Assembly: GCF_028610705.1 (NCBI RefSeq)
Contig: NZ_JAQQWT010000006.1
Span: 124,001 to 188,000 of the forward strand
Reading direction: 5' to 3'
DNA length: 64,000 bases
Origin: Halalkalibacter alkalisediminis
GTDB lineage: Bacteria > Bacillota > Bacilli > Bacillales > Bacillaceae_D
Shown here: piece by piece, positions 16,586 to 25,357 of the stretch
Layout of the letters: every line of letters starts with the position of its first letter
Position numbering within the stretch: the first letter of the stretch is position 1
Notes under the pieces: generated by a model
Databases searched by the model: none
What the model saw: the letters and a program-made list of their open reading frames with translations, nothing else
Told to the model about the DNA's origin: nothing
Position numbers and translations under genes: made by a program

Positions 16586-17390
16586 TATAAACTCCTTTTT
16601 CACTTTCTCTTCGATACACTTTCATTTCCCGCTCGTTGTAAAGGTTTTTTTTGACTTGACGTTTTTCTTCCTGTAAGTAGAAACCGTAATCTACTAAAGT
16701 GTCACCTACCGTTTGGGGACAATGACGATCAACCTGAATCGTTAAGGTCATTTGTTGAAGAGAATCATCTTTCATTATCTGTTCAATTAACTCTAACAGC
16801 TCTAAACGATCTAAATGAAACGTATCTTCAATTTGAACACATTGATCCCCTCTTACAAACTTCACCTTATCATAAATCTCTAACTGTTTAGAAAGTACCT
16901 GATATTCCTTAGTAGCAAATATTTGATGAAAGAAATCGGCTTTTTCTTTTCGATAAGCTTCCATTTCCTTCCCTTCATACTTTCGCTTCAGCTCGTTATA
17001 TAATTGGATATACGTCGGATTCCCTTTAAAAAATTCCGTTACTTTCCAAAAATGATCAATTCCAGAATGCTTTACAGTTAATTGAACGCCTAATGGAAGT
17101 TGTTCATCCATTTTCTCAAACGCACAAAAATAGGATGTTTGAAAACTCCCCCTATTCAACTCATATAGCCCGAGTAAAGCTACTCTAGCCCTATTAAACT
17201 GCTTGTCTCCTACCCTTACTTGGAGATCAACATCTCCTTTTGTTAATAACCCTTCTGTAGCGGTACTTCCTATATGTCTAATCTCTACGCCTGGAATGCA
17301 CGTTTGGATGAGTTGTTTGTGTTTCTGAATAACTTTATGTGCAGCCTCCCTAAACGTCTCTTGTTGAAAGAATGTAACTATTTCACTCAT
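16572..17390 (-). CDS. GrpB/UPF0157 nucleotidyltransferase-fold protein with C-terminal extension
   Basis: A 272-residue protein. Residues 1-165 follow the GrpB/UPF0157 family: VEIRHIGSTATEGLLTKGDVDLQVRV carries the GST and DVDL elements of a minimal nucleotidyltransferase fold, and LKRKYEGKEMEAYRKEKADF is the usual family ending. About 95 further residues follow, which I do not recognise (IEDTFHLDRLELLELIEQIM, then VDYGFYLQEEKRQVKK). The family is usually about 170-180 residues, so this is an extended form or fusion. The start at 17388-17390 has AAAGGGGGG eight bases upstream. Function unknown. Confidence 0.7.
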   Translation of the reverse strand: MSEIVTFFQQETFREAAHKVIQKHKQLIQTCIPGVEIRHIGSTATEGLLTKGDVDLQVRVGDKQFNRARVALLGLYELNRGSFQTSYFCAFEKMDEQLPLGVQLTVKHSGIDHFWKVTEFFKGNPTYIQLYNELKRKYEGKEMEAYRKEKADFFHQIFATKEYQVLSKQLEIYDKVKFVRGDQCVQIEDTFHLDRLELLELIEQIMKDDSLQQMTLTIQVDRHCPQTVGDTLVDYGFYLQEEKRQVKKNLYNEREMKVYRRESEKGVYNEGV

Positions 17391-17534
17391 CAGGGAGTCC
17401 CCCCTTTTCATTTTAAAAGTGATGCTCTTTTAAGTAGTATATGACGAAACCTTCTTAAATTTTGACACTTACTATTCATTTCCTTCTAATTCGATGTATC
17501 CCAAAGTTGTTTTATTTACTTTTACAAACTATAT

Positions 17535-17894
17535 TCAAAGAAACATTTGCATTCCTGGCCCCTCTATTGGTCTAACAGAAAACCATGCTTCGTGTAGAAA
17601 TTCATTTTTCCTTTTGCACAAGATAGTTAATTCCATTCATTCCACTTTGCTTGAAATTTCCTATAAGAGTTTTCAATATGTAACTGCCTATCCCTAGTTT
17701 TTGATAATCGGGACCGACCATCATATCTCTGATAAATGATTGATAATCTCCATCAGAAATCACTCTGCCAAAGCCCACTAACTTAATTAAACATATCTAC
17801 TTGAACCCAGCCTGTTGTTTGATACAGTTCAAAGAAATTTCCTTAGCGGGCAAAGTTGTGGCATATCTATATTCAAATCTTCCTCCACTCTCAT
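17535..17894 (-). pseudogene. Broken GNAT N-acetyltransferase
   Basis: Minus-strand GNAT pieces appear in order but in different frames: MRVEEDLNIDMPQLCPLRK, then GNFFELYQTTGWVQVDMF ending in a stop, then VGFGRVISDGDYQSFIRDMM with VGPDYQKLGIGSYILKTLIG (the acetyl-CoA loop), then FYTKHGFLLDQ and RGPGMQMFL. Internal stops and at least two frameshifts break the gene. The acetyl-CoA loop is degenerate (QKLGIG). This explains an otherwise gene-poor gap upstream of the EamA gene. Confidence 0.85.
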
Positions 17895-18083
17895 CCCACC
17901 TGCCTTTGTTCATCGAACCTTACACGATAGTTACAAATATATCACATGAAAATATGCCAATAAAAGGTACTAATTCTTAATAAAACCTATTCAATAGCTA
18001 GCACTAAGAATATAATAACAAGAGTAAAATACTTCTTCAGTTCTACACAAAAGAGATAGACGGGTTCATTTTAGGGGGAACAC

Positions 18084-18977
18084 ATGAGTCATACACAGAG
18101 AGGACATGTTTTTAATCTACTATCCGTTTTAGCCGTCGCGATTGGTCCCTTACTCTCCAAATTTGGTTTATTACAAATTTCGCCTGCAAAAGCTGCGATG
18201 ATTAATGCGCTAACGATTATTATTGCTAGCTATTTGCTCGGCCTATTCACAAAGAAAAGAGTACAGTTTTATTTTAAAAAAGATATGTTATTGTTAGCTC
18301 TTTTTAATTCACTAGGCGTGATTTTTTTATTTGTTAGTATGGACTTACTGACACCTGTTGAAATAGGATTCATCGGCCGGTTTTACACCGTATTTGCCGT
18401 TTTGTTATCTGTTTTTATTTTAAAAGAACGACTTTCACGAAGAGAAATTATTTTTATTGTGCTTGCCATAGCCGGCGTTTTTTTATTTGTTGAAAAAGGT
18501 GGTAATTATCAAGCCCATTTACTCGGCAGTGTAATCGCCATTCTCTATACTTTTTTCTTTGCTTTAACCAATGTCTTTATCAAAAAAACCTTATCAGAAA
18601 ACAGAACGTCCAACTCTATTCTGTTTACAAATAGCTGTACCACTTTAGTGTTCATTACTATTTACGCTTTGATTTCGGGGCAGTTATTTGATGGTCATTA
18701 TCCACTAGAAGCAGTGGGCTATATTGCGGTCTCTTCGCTCTTTTCGGGTTTTATTGGTACGATTTTCTTATATGAAGCCTTAAAGTATTTACGCTTTTCA
18801 ATTGCAAATGTATCGAGAGCTTTTAGTCCCGTTTTGCTTGCGATCATTTCGTTTCCGTTTTTCCCGATTGAACTGACTATCCAAAATACAACTGGGGCTA
18901 TCATTTTGATTGTTTCGATTTTACTGTTGTCTTTAGGAAACAAAAAAGAGGAATCGAAAGAAGCTGGAGGAACGTAA
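18084..18977 (+). CDS. EamA/DMT superfamily transporter
   Basis: A 297-residue membrane protein with ten predicted helices in two EamA halves; each half ends in the usual pattern (FYTVFAVLLSVFILKERLSRREI in the first, LYEALKYLRFSIANVSRAFSPV in the second, given here in shortened form: VFILKERLS and YEALKYLRFS). The family exports or exchanges small metabolites; the substrate cannot be predicted. TTAGGGGGAACAC before the ATG supports the start. It is a plus-strand single gene among minus-strand neighbours, with its own terminator. The cytoplasmic tail GNKKEESKEAGG is short and charged. Confidence 0.85.
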   Translation: MSHTQRGHVFNLLSVLAVAIGPLLSKFGLLQISPAKAAMINALTIIIASYLLGLFTKKRVQFYFKKDMLLLALFNSLGVIFLFVSMDLLTPVEIGFIGRFYTVFAVLLSVFILKERLSRREIIFIVLAIAGVFLFVEKGGNYQAHLLGSVIAILYTFFFALTNVFIKKTLSENRTSNSILFTNSCTTLVFITIYALISGQLFDGHYPLEAVGYIAVSSLFSGFIGTIFLYEALKYLRFSIANVSRAFSPVLLAIISFPFFPIELTIQNTTGAIILIVSILLLSLGNKKEESKEAGGT

Positions 18978-19000
18978 TCCGTTACACCAGCTTTTTATTG
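18960..19000 (+). terminator. Terminator of the EamA gene
   Basis: AGCTGG...CCAGCT with an inner GTAA/TTAC stem spans the stop codon and is followed by TTTTTAT on the plus strand. Confidence 0.7.
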
Positions 19001-19027
19001 AATCATTCGGTCTGCTGTAATTGTAAT

Positions 19028-20191
19028 CTAAAAGAAATCATAAAAAAATGGTTTCCTATGAGGAATCATCAGTTCTAGCTTGTTCAATTCTACTTCCGTG
19101 CTTTGGATATGATCAATCTTAGCCAACTCTTCTGGTCTTTGATAGCCAAATAACATAGCCGTTAGAGCATTGATAGAGAGCTTAATCACCTTTTCTTCCT
19201 CAACCTGATCTTGCTCTAGAATAGAAATTCCACTCTTCCCCACTAAGAAGCAGTGATTGTTCCAAGGTGCATACACATCGGTGACTTCTAAAACCACATT
19301 ATCACTCTGATTGCTCCAATTAAAAGAATACTCACTTAAGAACATCTCAACATCCACAATTCGAGCCATAAAATAAGGGGTGACCTCTCTTTTCACTCTT
19401 GGTTCTTTCAAAGAAAACAAAAGTGGCTCTCTTTCATATGTAATCAATTCAAGTTCATTGATCATAGAATCATGCTGACAAATATAATTCCAAAGCCCTC
19501 TTTTGGCTTCTGCGTTCAGCGATACCATTTCTTCTACTTTCATTTTCTTTTCTATAACCGTGTAAATAAGGTAACCTGTTGCGTTCTCAGCAGCATCATA
19601 GTAGATCGCCACTTGCTCATCTTTTACAACCTTATCCCACCAATCCTGATCTCGGACCAACATGCCCGTAAACTTGATTGCGTATTGTTCGTAAATTTCT
19701 GCTAAAACATGAATAGGTGGCTCTTTCGAATAGCGTCTCATTTTTCCTTGCGTTTCATTGTCGAACCTTAAATCTGACTTAGCCATCGTTACGGTCAGCT
19801 TATCTGAAAAAAGCTCCCACCCATACTCCCTGTAAAAGGGAACAGAAAATGGATACAGCATGGATACACTGTAATGCTCTTCTTTCATCTGTTTGAGTAT
19901 ATGAATAAGCATCTCTTTTACATAGCCTTTTCTACGATGTTCTGGATAGGTTGCAACACCGGCAATTCCTCCCATTTTGATTTCTTTTTTGTTCATGTAA
20001 ATAGTTAATGGTAGAAAATGAAGCTTGGCCACTAATTGATCTTCTTCTATAATTCCTATTAATTCATGGTGTTTTTTTAATCGTTCAAGACGTTCGGCCA
20101 TTTGGTCTTCTGTTACTTTGTATTGAAAGGCGTATTCGGATAAACGAATGGCTTCAACGTATTTATCTTCATCTAATCGTACAATAGTCAA
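19028..20191 (-). CDS. Eis-like GNAT N-acetyltransferase with SCP2-type C-terminal domain
   Basis: A 387-residue protein with the three-part Eis layout: an N-terminal GNAT domain with acetyl-CoA loop VATYPEHRRKGYVKEML and AKLHFLPLTIYMN, a second degenerate GNAT domain, and a C-terminal sterol-carrier-like domain (ISILEQDQVEEEKVIKLSIN, then ALTAMLFGYQRPEEL). The C-terminal residues RKPFFYDFF match the family rule that the free C-terminus sits in the active site. Eis proteins acetylate amines such as aminoglycosides; the substrate here is not known. The start is TTG with GGGAG about nine bases upstream. Confidence 0.85.
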   Translation of the reverse strand: MTIVRLDEDKYVEAIRLSEYAFQYKVTEDQMAERLERLKKHHELIGIIEEDQLVAKLHFLPLTIYMNKKEIKMGGIAGVATYPEHRRKGYVKEMLIHILKQMKEEHYSVSMLYPFSVPFYREYGWELFSDKLTVTMAKSDLRFDNETQGKMRRYSKEPPIHVLAEIYEQYAIKFTGMLVRDQDWWDKVVKDEQVAIYYDAAENATGYLIYTVIEKKMKVEEMVSLNAEAKRGLWNYICQHDSMINELELITYEREPLLFSLKEPRVKREVTPYFMARIVDVEMFLSEYSFNWSNQSDNVVLEVTDVYAPWNNHCFLVGKSGISILEQDQVEEEKVIKLSINALTAMLFGYQRPEELAKIDHIQSTEVELNKLELMIPHRKPFFYDFF

Positions 20192-20270
20192 CTCTTCAAC
20201 TCCCTTTTGCCCTTATTAACAATCCCTAGTAACTTCTTGGTTTAAATGCTTGACTCCTCTTATTTAGGAT

Positions 20271-20306
20271 AAAAAAGGATGAGCGTCAATGAACACTCAT
20301 CCTCTC
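20271..20306 (-). terminator. Terminator of uspA
   Basis: AGGATGAG (20277-20284) pairs with CTCATCCT (20296-20303), followed by a T-run on the minus strand. Confidence 0.85.
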
Positions 20307-20311
20307 ACTTA

Positions 20312-20728
20312 TTATTTTACAATTAAGACAGGTACTTCCACACGCTTAGCAATCTTATGACTGACACTACCTAGCACCATCGTCTGCAACTTGTTCAACC
20401 CTCGGCTCCCAACAACAACACAATCATAGTTGCCTTTATTGGCAAAATCAACGATTGCAGGTCCTGGATCGCCATGAATCATGTGCACTTGATAAGAAAT
20501 ACCATCCTTTTCTAACAATTCTACAACGGGAGCTAGCTTCTCTTTACGCTTTCTTTCCACTTCATACTTGCTTTGATAGGCTAGTACATCAGACTTTGAT
20601 GTTGATCCGTCAATGGAGTAGATAAGATCAACGTTTGACTGATGTAACTTCGCTAAAGCAATAGCTTTCTCAGCAGCACGAATGGAATGTGAAGAACCAT
20701 CTGATGCTAGTAAAATATTTTTAAACAT
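20312..20728 (-). CDS. Universal stress protein, UspA family
   Basis: A 138-residue UspA-fold protein. ILLASDGSSHSIRAAEKAIALA is the opening strand-loop-helix, VHMIHGDPGPAIVDFA the middle, and VVGSRGLNKLQTMVLGSVSHKI the G-2x-G-9x-G(S/T) ATP-binding motif, so it is probably an ATP-binding member. AGGGGGTCCACCT precedes the ATG. It lies 158 bases downstream of the SulP gene with a terminator between. SulP and Usp genes are often neighbours, and Usp domains can be fused to SulP proteins, so a regulatory link to the transporter is plausible but inferred. Confidence 0.9.
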   Translation of the reverse strand: MFKNILLASDGSSHSIRAAEKAIALAKLHQSNVDLIYSIDGSTSKSDVLAYQSKYEVERKRKEKLAPVVELLEKDGISYQVHMIHGDPGPAIVDFANKGNYDCVVVGSRGLNKLQTMVLGSVSHKIAKRVEVPVLIVK

Positions 20729-20846
20729 AGGTGGACCCCCTTATGTATAGATTCTTATTAGCTTCATGTTAATCAACTAATGCACTCTTGTAAAGCTGTT
20801 CTTATAAACTTCTTATTAATGTTTCGTTCGCTCTCTATTAGAGTAC

Positions 20847-20886
20847 AAAAAACGAGCAGAAGATTTCATCTCCTGCTCGTTTTTTA
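20847..20886 (-). terminator. Terminator of the SulP gene
   Basis: AAAACGAGCAG and CTGCTCGTTTT form the stem around a 13-base spacer, with T-runs on both sides, directly at the SulP stop. Confidence 0.9.
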
Positions 20887-22347
20887 TTAATGACCAGATG
20901 CTTTCGATAACCCACCTATTCGGTCTTTTAGCTTTTCACTTTCAGAGTTCAGTCCAACAAATTCAACAGTAATCCCGCTTTGTTCAAACTTACTTTCTAT
21001 TTTGTCTAATGCACCAATCGCTGAATCATCCCAAAGATGAGCATTTGAAAGGTCAATCTCAACGCTCTTTACATCTTCTTTGTAGTCAAATTTGTTCACA
21101 AAGTCAGTAACTGATGCAAAGAAGATTTGACCATGAATTTTATATACCTGTTTATCTAAGTGATTGATGTAGCTTTTTTCTACATGAACCTTTGAAATTT
21201 TTGCAGCAAAGAAAATGGCACTTAATAATACCCCTGCAAAAACACCAATTGCTAAGTTATGCGTAAATACAACTGTCGCAACGGTAACAACCATTACAAT
21301 TGCATCCGTTCGTGGTAACTTATGGATGTTACGGACAGAGCCCCAATCAAATGTACTGAATGCGACCATGAACATAACACCTACTAATGCTGCCATAGGA
21401 ATTTGAACAACGAGTCCACCTAATACTAATATTAAGAACATAAGGAAGACCCCAGCAACTAATGCAGATAATCGACCATTACCGCCTGATTTTACATTAA
21501 TAACTGACTGACCGATCATCGCACAACCAGCCATTCCTCCAAAGAATCCTGATACAATATTGGCAATCCCTTGTCCACGGCTTTCTTTATTCTTATCACT
21601 CTCTGTATCTGTCATATCATCAACGATATTAGCCGTTAAGAGCGATTCAAGTAAACCAACAATGGCTAAAGCCAATGAATAAGGAAGAATAATCATTAAA
21701 GTTTCTAGATTTAAAGGAATTTCAGGGATTAAGAACATAGGTAACGCTTGAGTCAATGCTCCCATATCGCCTACTGTACGAATATCAATTCCCATAAAGA
21801 TTACAACTGCTGTAATTAACACAATTGCCGCTAGTGCTGAAGGTACAGCTTTTGTAATTCTCGGTAATCCGTAAATGATAAATAGCGTTGCAGCAACTAG
21901 AGCAAACATGATCCATGTAGCGCCCTCAAATTGCTCGAACTGAGCCATGAAGATTAAAATAGCTAACGCATTAACGAAACCAACCATGACCGAACGTGGG
22001 ACAAATTTCATAATCCTTGCTAGCTTAAACACGCCAAATAGAATTTGGAACACACCCGTAAGGATGGTTGCAGCAAGTAAATACTGCAGACCATGATCAG
22101 CTACAAGAGTTACCATTAATAGCGCCATTGCACCTGTTGCGGCAGAAATCATCCCAGGACGACCACCTACAAAAGCAATGGCTACGGCGATACAAAATGA
22201 AGCATAAAGCCCAACCATTGGATCTACACCCGCAATGATCGAAAAGGCAATCGCTTCTGGAATGAGCGCAAGAGCAACGACAAGTCCGGCCATTACGTCG
22301 CCTCTCACATTTCCAAACCATTCTTGTTTAATAGATTGAATATTCAA
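20887..22347 (-). CDS. SulP family anion transporter with STAS domain
   Basis: About 486 residues: a membrane domain of 14 segments in two inverted repeats ([20 protein letters not shown] is the SulP signature at the start) and a cytoplasmic STAS domain from about residue 385 ([20 protein letters not shown]). Family members carry sulfate or bicarbonate; [20 protein letters not shown] is the form common in the bicarbonate-type BicA branch, but the substrate is not settled by sequence alone. The longest frame starts at 22422, but AAGAGGTG lies five bases before a TTG at 22345-22347, giving [19 protein letters not shown], the expected SulP N-terminus. Confidence 0.9.
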   Translation of the reverse strand: MNIQSIKQEWFGNVRGDVMAGLVVALALIPEAIAFSIIAGVDPMVGLYASFCIAVAIAFVGGRPGMISAATGAMALLMVTLVADHGLQYLLAATILTGVFQILFGVFKLARIMKFVPRSVMVGFVNALAILIFMAQFEQFEGATWIMFALVAATLFIIYGLPRITKAVPSALAAIVLITAVVIFMGIDIRTVGDMGALTQALPMFLIPEIPLNLETLMIILPYSLALAIVGLLESLLTANIVDDMTDTESDKNKESRGQGIANIVSGFFGGMAGCAMIGQSVINVKSGGNGRLSALVAGVFLMFLILVLGGLVVQIPMAALVGVMFMVAFSTFDWGSVRNIHKLPRTDAIVMVVTVATVVFTHNLAIGVFAGVLLSAIFFAAKISKVHVEKSYINHLDKQVYKIHGQIFFASVTDFVNKFDYKEDVKSVEIDLSNAHLWDDSAIGALDKIESKFEQSGITVEFVGLNSESEKLKDRIGGLSKASGH

Positions 22348-22666
22348 TCTAACACCTCTTTCCATATTTAGTTTTTTATTCGACTTTTGACTCTCACAAA
22401 AGTCGGGGTCCGTTGTTAACAAAGGTATCTTACCATCATCTATAAAAACTTCAAACCACCATGTAAGCGTATATCATCATTGCAAATCTCTTAAAACCTA
22501 TTATTTTCTCTCATATTCTCTTCTTTCAGTAAAATAGTCATAAAATCTCCTAGACTTAATGTTGCAATTACACTAAATCAAATGAATGTTTAGAAAATAA
22601 CTCTTGTTTTATGCTCTTGGAAATACAACCCAAAAAGGGGCATCACGAATGATACCTCCTTTTCAA
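22348..22666. other. Intergenic region upstream of the SulP gene
   Basis: This gap of about 320 bp should hold the SulP promoter. At its right end, an AAAAAGGGG...CCTCCTTTT hairpin (about 22633-22664) looks like the leftover terminator of the SulP remnant that follows. I see no gene in it. Confidence 0.45.
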
Positions 22667-22753
22667 TTAATGTCCAGCTGGCTTCGCTAAACCTATTCTC
22701 TGAATAAGCTGCAGACTTTGTTCATTCACTCGTAGGTCCGATACCTGGTTTGC
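22667..22753 (-). pseudogene. C-terminal remnant of a second SulP transporter
   Basis: Twenty-eight codons on the minus strand end in QRIGLAKPAGH before a TAA, closely like the intact neighbour's ending [12 protein letters not shown]. The frame is closed upstream by a stop, and no other part of a transporter is left. A hairpin resembling the intact gene's terminator position follows. It is best read as the tail of a duplicated SulP gene, otherwise deleted. Confidence 0.65.
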
Positions 22754-22932
22754 TTAGATGGTTATTTACATACATAGGACGCTCCTAGTCAAAAAGCTTG
22801 TTCATGTGTAATTAAGTTCCTTTAGAGATAGACCATCATTCCATTACCTCTTCTTAGCTTTGAATATCCGTATAAATTTTAACGATTCCTCCAAAAATAG
22901 AATATAACTTACTAATTAAGGAGGGCTCTACA

Positions 22933-23040
22933 TTGCTTTCGTCAACTCCTGATATCCTACTAGCCATCACCTTTGCACTTTTTTTCATCGTCTGTATTAG
23001 TTTAGCCGTATGGGTCGTTAAACGAAAAAAGAAGTCATGA
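22933..23040 (+). CDS. Small single-helix membrane protein
   Basis: A 35-residue protein with TTG start: MLSSTPDIL, one hydrophobic helix (AITFALFFIVCISLAVWVV, about residues 11-29) and a positive tail KRKKKS. AAGGAGGG seven bases upstream is an excellent ribosome-binding site, and a strong terminator follows, so it is likely expressed. The inside-positive C-terminus predicts N-out/C-in. I do not recognise a family; small membrane subunits or regulators have this shape. Confidence 0.65.
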   Translation: MLSSTPDILLAITFALFFIVCISLAVWVVKRKKKS

Positions 23041-23073
23041 GTGATTTCTTTAGCCCCTCTACTAGTTAATCAT

Positions 23074-23121
23074 CAAAAAAAGCTGCTAGTAAAGGTTCCT
23101 CCTTTACTAGCAGCTCATTTT
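23074..23121. terminator. Bidirectional terminator, small membrane protein gene / arsR-like gene
   Basis: A perfect 15 bp stem (AGCTGCTAGTAAAGG at 23081-23095 with its complement at 23101-23115), with an A-run on the left and a T-run on the right, serves both converging genes. Confidence 0.95.
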
Positions 23122-23450
23122 TATGAACGTGGTCTTAAGACACAACAAAGTTGCTCTGATAAAATGTCATCGATTGTCGCTTCATTTAGTTGATAATAAT
23201 TCCACTGTCCTCTTTTTTCACGAACAATAAACTTAGCGTCCAATAAGATCTTAAGGTGATAAGATAATTTAGACTGAGGAATGTCAAGAATTTCAGTTAA
23301 ATCACAGACACAGGTTTGTCCGCGAACACAAAGTTCATTGAGCAAAGTCAAGCGCTTTTCATCTGCTAGCGCTTTGAATTTCTGTTCGTAATATTTTGGG
23401 TCGAACATGCTATTTTTACTTTTATTTTCAAATCGTATAGGAATTTGCAT
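23121..23450 (-). CDS. ArsR/SmtB family transcriptional regulator
   Basis: A 109-residue winged-helix repressor. Residues 30-80 contain the helix-turn-helix (DLTEILDIPQSKLSYHLKIL) and the wing KRGQWNYYQL. A cysteine cluster CVRGQTCVCDL at the start of the recognition unit is the ArsR-type metalloid site, and a CC pair near the C-terminus (EQLCCVLRPRS) may add ligands. GGAGGAGG before the ATG at 23450 rules out the longer frame. It is not next to a transporter gene; its target might be the ars operon 2 kb away or an unlinked locus. Confidence 0.85.
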   Translation of the reverse strand: MQIPIRFENKSKNSMFDPKYYEQKFKALADEKRLTLLNELCVRGQTCVCDLTEILDIPQSKLSYHLKILLDAKFIVREKRGQWNYYQLNEATIDDILSEQLCCVLRPRS

Positions 23451-23682
23451 AGGTTCCTCCTCCATCAAACTTACTTGGTTTTATTATACTTTAATCTTCC
23501 TTTATTTTACAAGTGAATTAACATCAATTTTTTTTGATGAAGAACAAGAGTATCTGTTCTAATTTAGATAGAGTTTTAATGAAATACGGTAGGAAGTAAT
23601 GGAGATAGCTACTTCGTATTTAAAGGTGAAAATAGTAAATACTACTTAAAAGAATTTCACGACTGACAATGAGGTAATACAC

Positions 23683-24462
23683 GTGAATAATTTCAAACCA
23701 ACCAATCAGGAACGACGATATAAAGCCTATGTAAGTATTTTCGGAACAACACAATTGCACTTACGTAATCCCTATATTATTGCTTGGTGGTCAGCAGCCT
23801 TTCCAGGATTCGGTCATCTTCTTTTATCCAAATACCTTAGGGGCTTCACCCTGTTTATTTGGGAGATACTCATTAATAGCATGACCCATCTGAACCTTTC
23901 CATGGTCTATTCTTTTACCGGAAACATCGATATGGCTAAAGAAGTTCTCGATCCAAAATGGTTCTTGCTGTACATCCCTGTCTATTTATTTGCGATTTGG
24001 GATAGCTACCGAACGGCTGTTGATATGAATAAAGTGTATGTACTTGCTGAACGAGAAAATGCTGACTTTAACACTTATAGTATAGGGGCTTTGGAAATCA
24101 ATTATTTAGATAAAAGGAGACCGATAATGGCTGCAATATGGTCACTGTTTACTCCTGGGTTAGGCCAACTTTACGTTCATCGTGTGATTACAGCATTATT
24201 TACAACTGCTTGGACGATTGTATTTGTTTATTATTCCAATCTTCTCGTTGCCGTTCAATATCTTTTTTTAGGAGACATCGCTGAAGCAACACAAGTACTT
24301 GATCCACAGTGGTTACTGTTCATCCCTTCTCATGTCGGATTTGCTGTTTATGATTCTTATGTAAATACAGTTGAAAATAACAAACTGTTTGAAAGTGAGC
24401 AAAGAAAATACCTGAAAACAAACTACCAAAAGTACCGTGTGAAAATGGCCAAGGAAACGTGA
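23683..24462 (+). CDS. Membrane protein with duplicated TM2-like modules
   Basis: A 259-residue protein of two similar halves. Half one has AWWSAAFPGFGHLLLSKYLRG then DPKWFLLYIPVYLFAIWDSYRTAVD; half two has AAIWSLFTPGLGQLYVHRV then DPQWLLFIPSHVGFAVYDSYVNTV. Shared marks are PG(F/L)G(H/Q)L, a DP(K/Q)W box and a final (W/Y)DSY. This is an internal duplication of a TM2-like module with about six helices in all. Start is GTG with GAGGTA upstream. I know no function. It is followed 12 bases later by another membrane-protein gene, probably co-transcribed. Confidence 0.65.
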   Translation: MNNFKPTNQERRYKAYVSIFGTTQLHLRNPYIIAWWSAAFPGFGHLLLSKYLRGFTLFIWEILINSMTHLNLSMVYSFTGNIDMAKEVLDPKWFLLYIPVYLFAIWDSYRTAVDMNKVYVLAERENADFNTYSIGALEINYLDKRRPIMAAIWSLFTPGLGQLYVHRVITALFTTAWTIVFVYYSNLLVAVQYLFLGDIAEATQVLDPQWLLFIPSHVGFAVYDSYVNTVENNKLFESEQRKYLKTNYQKYRVKMAKET

Positions 24463-24474
24463 GGAATTGGATAC

Positions 24475-24933
24475 ATGCAAACTTTTTCAACGTTTGAACA
24501 CTCTTCTTATTTAGAATTATGCATTACAGCGTTAGAGCAAATAGGAATTGAAAAAGAAGCGATTTTAGCGGTTCCACTTGAAAATCGAGTAGAAGATAGA
24601 CGCTTGATGGATACACTCCATCGCGCGGATGGGGTAAGTCTATTTGACAAAGGGGCAGCAATCGGGACCGCCTTTTCTGTCATCGGGGCGAGTGTTGGTT
24701 TTATACTAGAGTTGTGTCCTATCTATTGGGGTTTAATTGGTGCAGCCACTGGTTTCATTCTCGGCTTTATGATTGATTACATCTTATTTAAAGTGGTCCA
24801 CAAACGAAAAAGACTTATTCGAGGAAAAAAATCTGAAATCGTTTTAGTTGTAAACTGCACTAAAGATCAAGTAGATAAAGTTGAAAGAATCCTTTGGGAG
24901 AACCTTGCTCTTGGGGTGGCAAAACTAGATTAA
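24475..24933 (+). CDS. Unknown protein with central glycine-zipper membrane hairpin
   Basis: A 152-residue protein: a soluble N-terminal part of about 58 residues, two closely spaced hydrophobic segments (about 60-80 and 84-106) full of small residues (GAAIGTAFSVIGASVGFIL and GLIGAATGFILGFMIDYIL), then a basic stretch KRKRLIRGKK and a C-terminal soluble part (SEIVLVVNCTKDQVDKVERI). The glycine zipper suggests helix packing or oligomers. GAGGAATTGGATAC before the ATG supports the start. Its gene sits directly behind the duplicated TM2-like gene, which suggests a joint membrane function; no family recognised. Confidence 0.6.
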   Translation: MQTFSTFEHSSYLELCITALEQIGIEKEAILAVPLENRVEDRRLMDTLHRADGVSLFDKGAAIGTAFSVIGASVGFILELCPIYWGLIGAATGFILGFMIDYILFKVVHKRKRLIRGKKSEIVLVVNCTKDQVDKVERILWENLALGVAKLD

Positions 24934-25357
24934 TTTTTTAGAGGGAGATTTTAAGATTGTACATAATAGCTTCAAATCAATAAGGATAGATGTTTAATGA
25001 AGAAGTACAAAAATCAAAAATTTTTCTGAGAATCTTACTTGTCCTGACTTAGGTTTTTTGCCTTTTTGGCTAAGGAAACCACCAATGAAAATTTGGTTAT
25101 TGGTTTATAGTTTAATGCCATTACAAATGGAATCATTGATAAGAAGATTGTTCAAAACAATACAGTTAGGTATATATAATAAGACAAAAAACCAACGAAC
25201 AGAGAAAGAAGTATAAAATAGATTTACTAAAAACGCTCGGATTTCATCACACATATGAGATCCGGGCGTTTTCGATTGACTATAATATATAGCTAATTGT
25301 CATGTTATAACGTTTTCTCTCCAAACTGAACCTGCTTCACTTTTAAAACAGACGTTT
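24934..25357. other. AT-rich intergenic region before the ars operon end
   Basis: This 424 bp gap is AT-rich. It contains an open frame of 43 codons (25085-25216, ATG with a weak AAGGA upstream, no recognised product) that I do not call, and the hairpin listed at 25228. Nothing else is recognisable. Confidence 0.4.
25228..25273. terminator. Terminator between the converging membrane-protein and ars transcripts
   Basis: AAAACGC-CGGAT pairs with ATCCG-GCGTTTT around a 15-base loop, with short T-runs on both sides. Confidence 0.65.

Noticed and set aside
25085-25216. 43-codon plus-strand frame MKIWLLVYS...
   Set aside because: Only a weak AAGGA upstream, AT-rich surroundings and no recognised product; compatible with chance.
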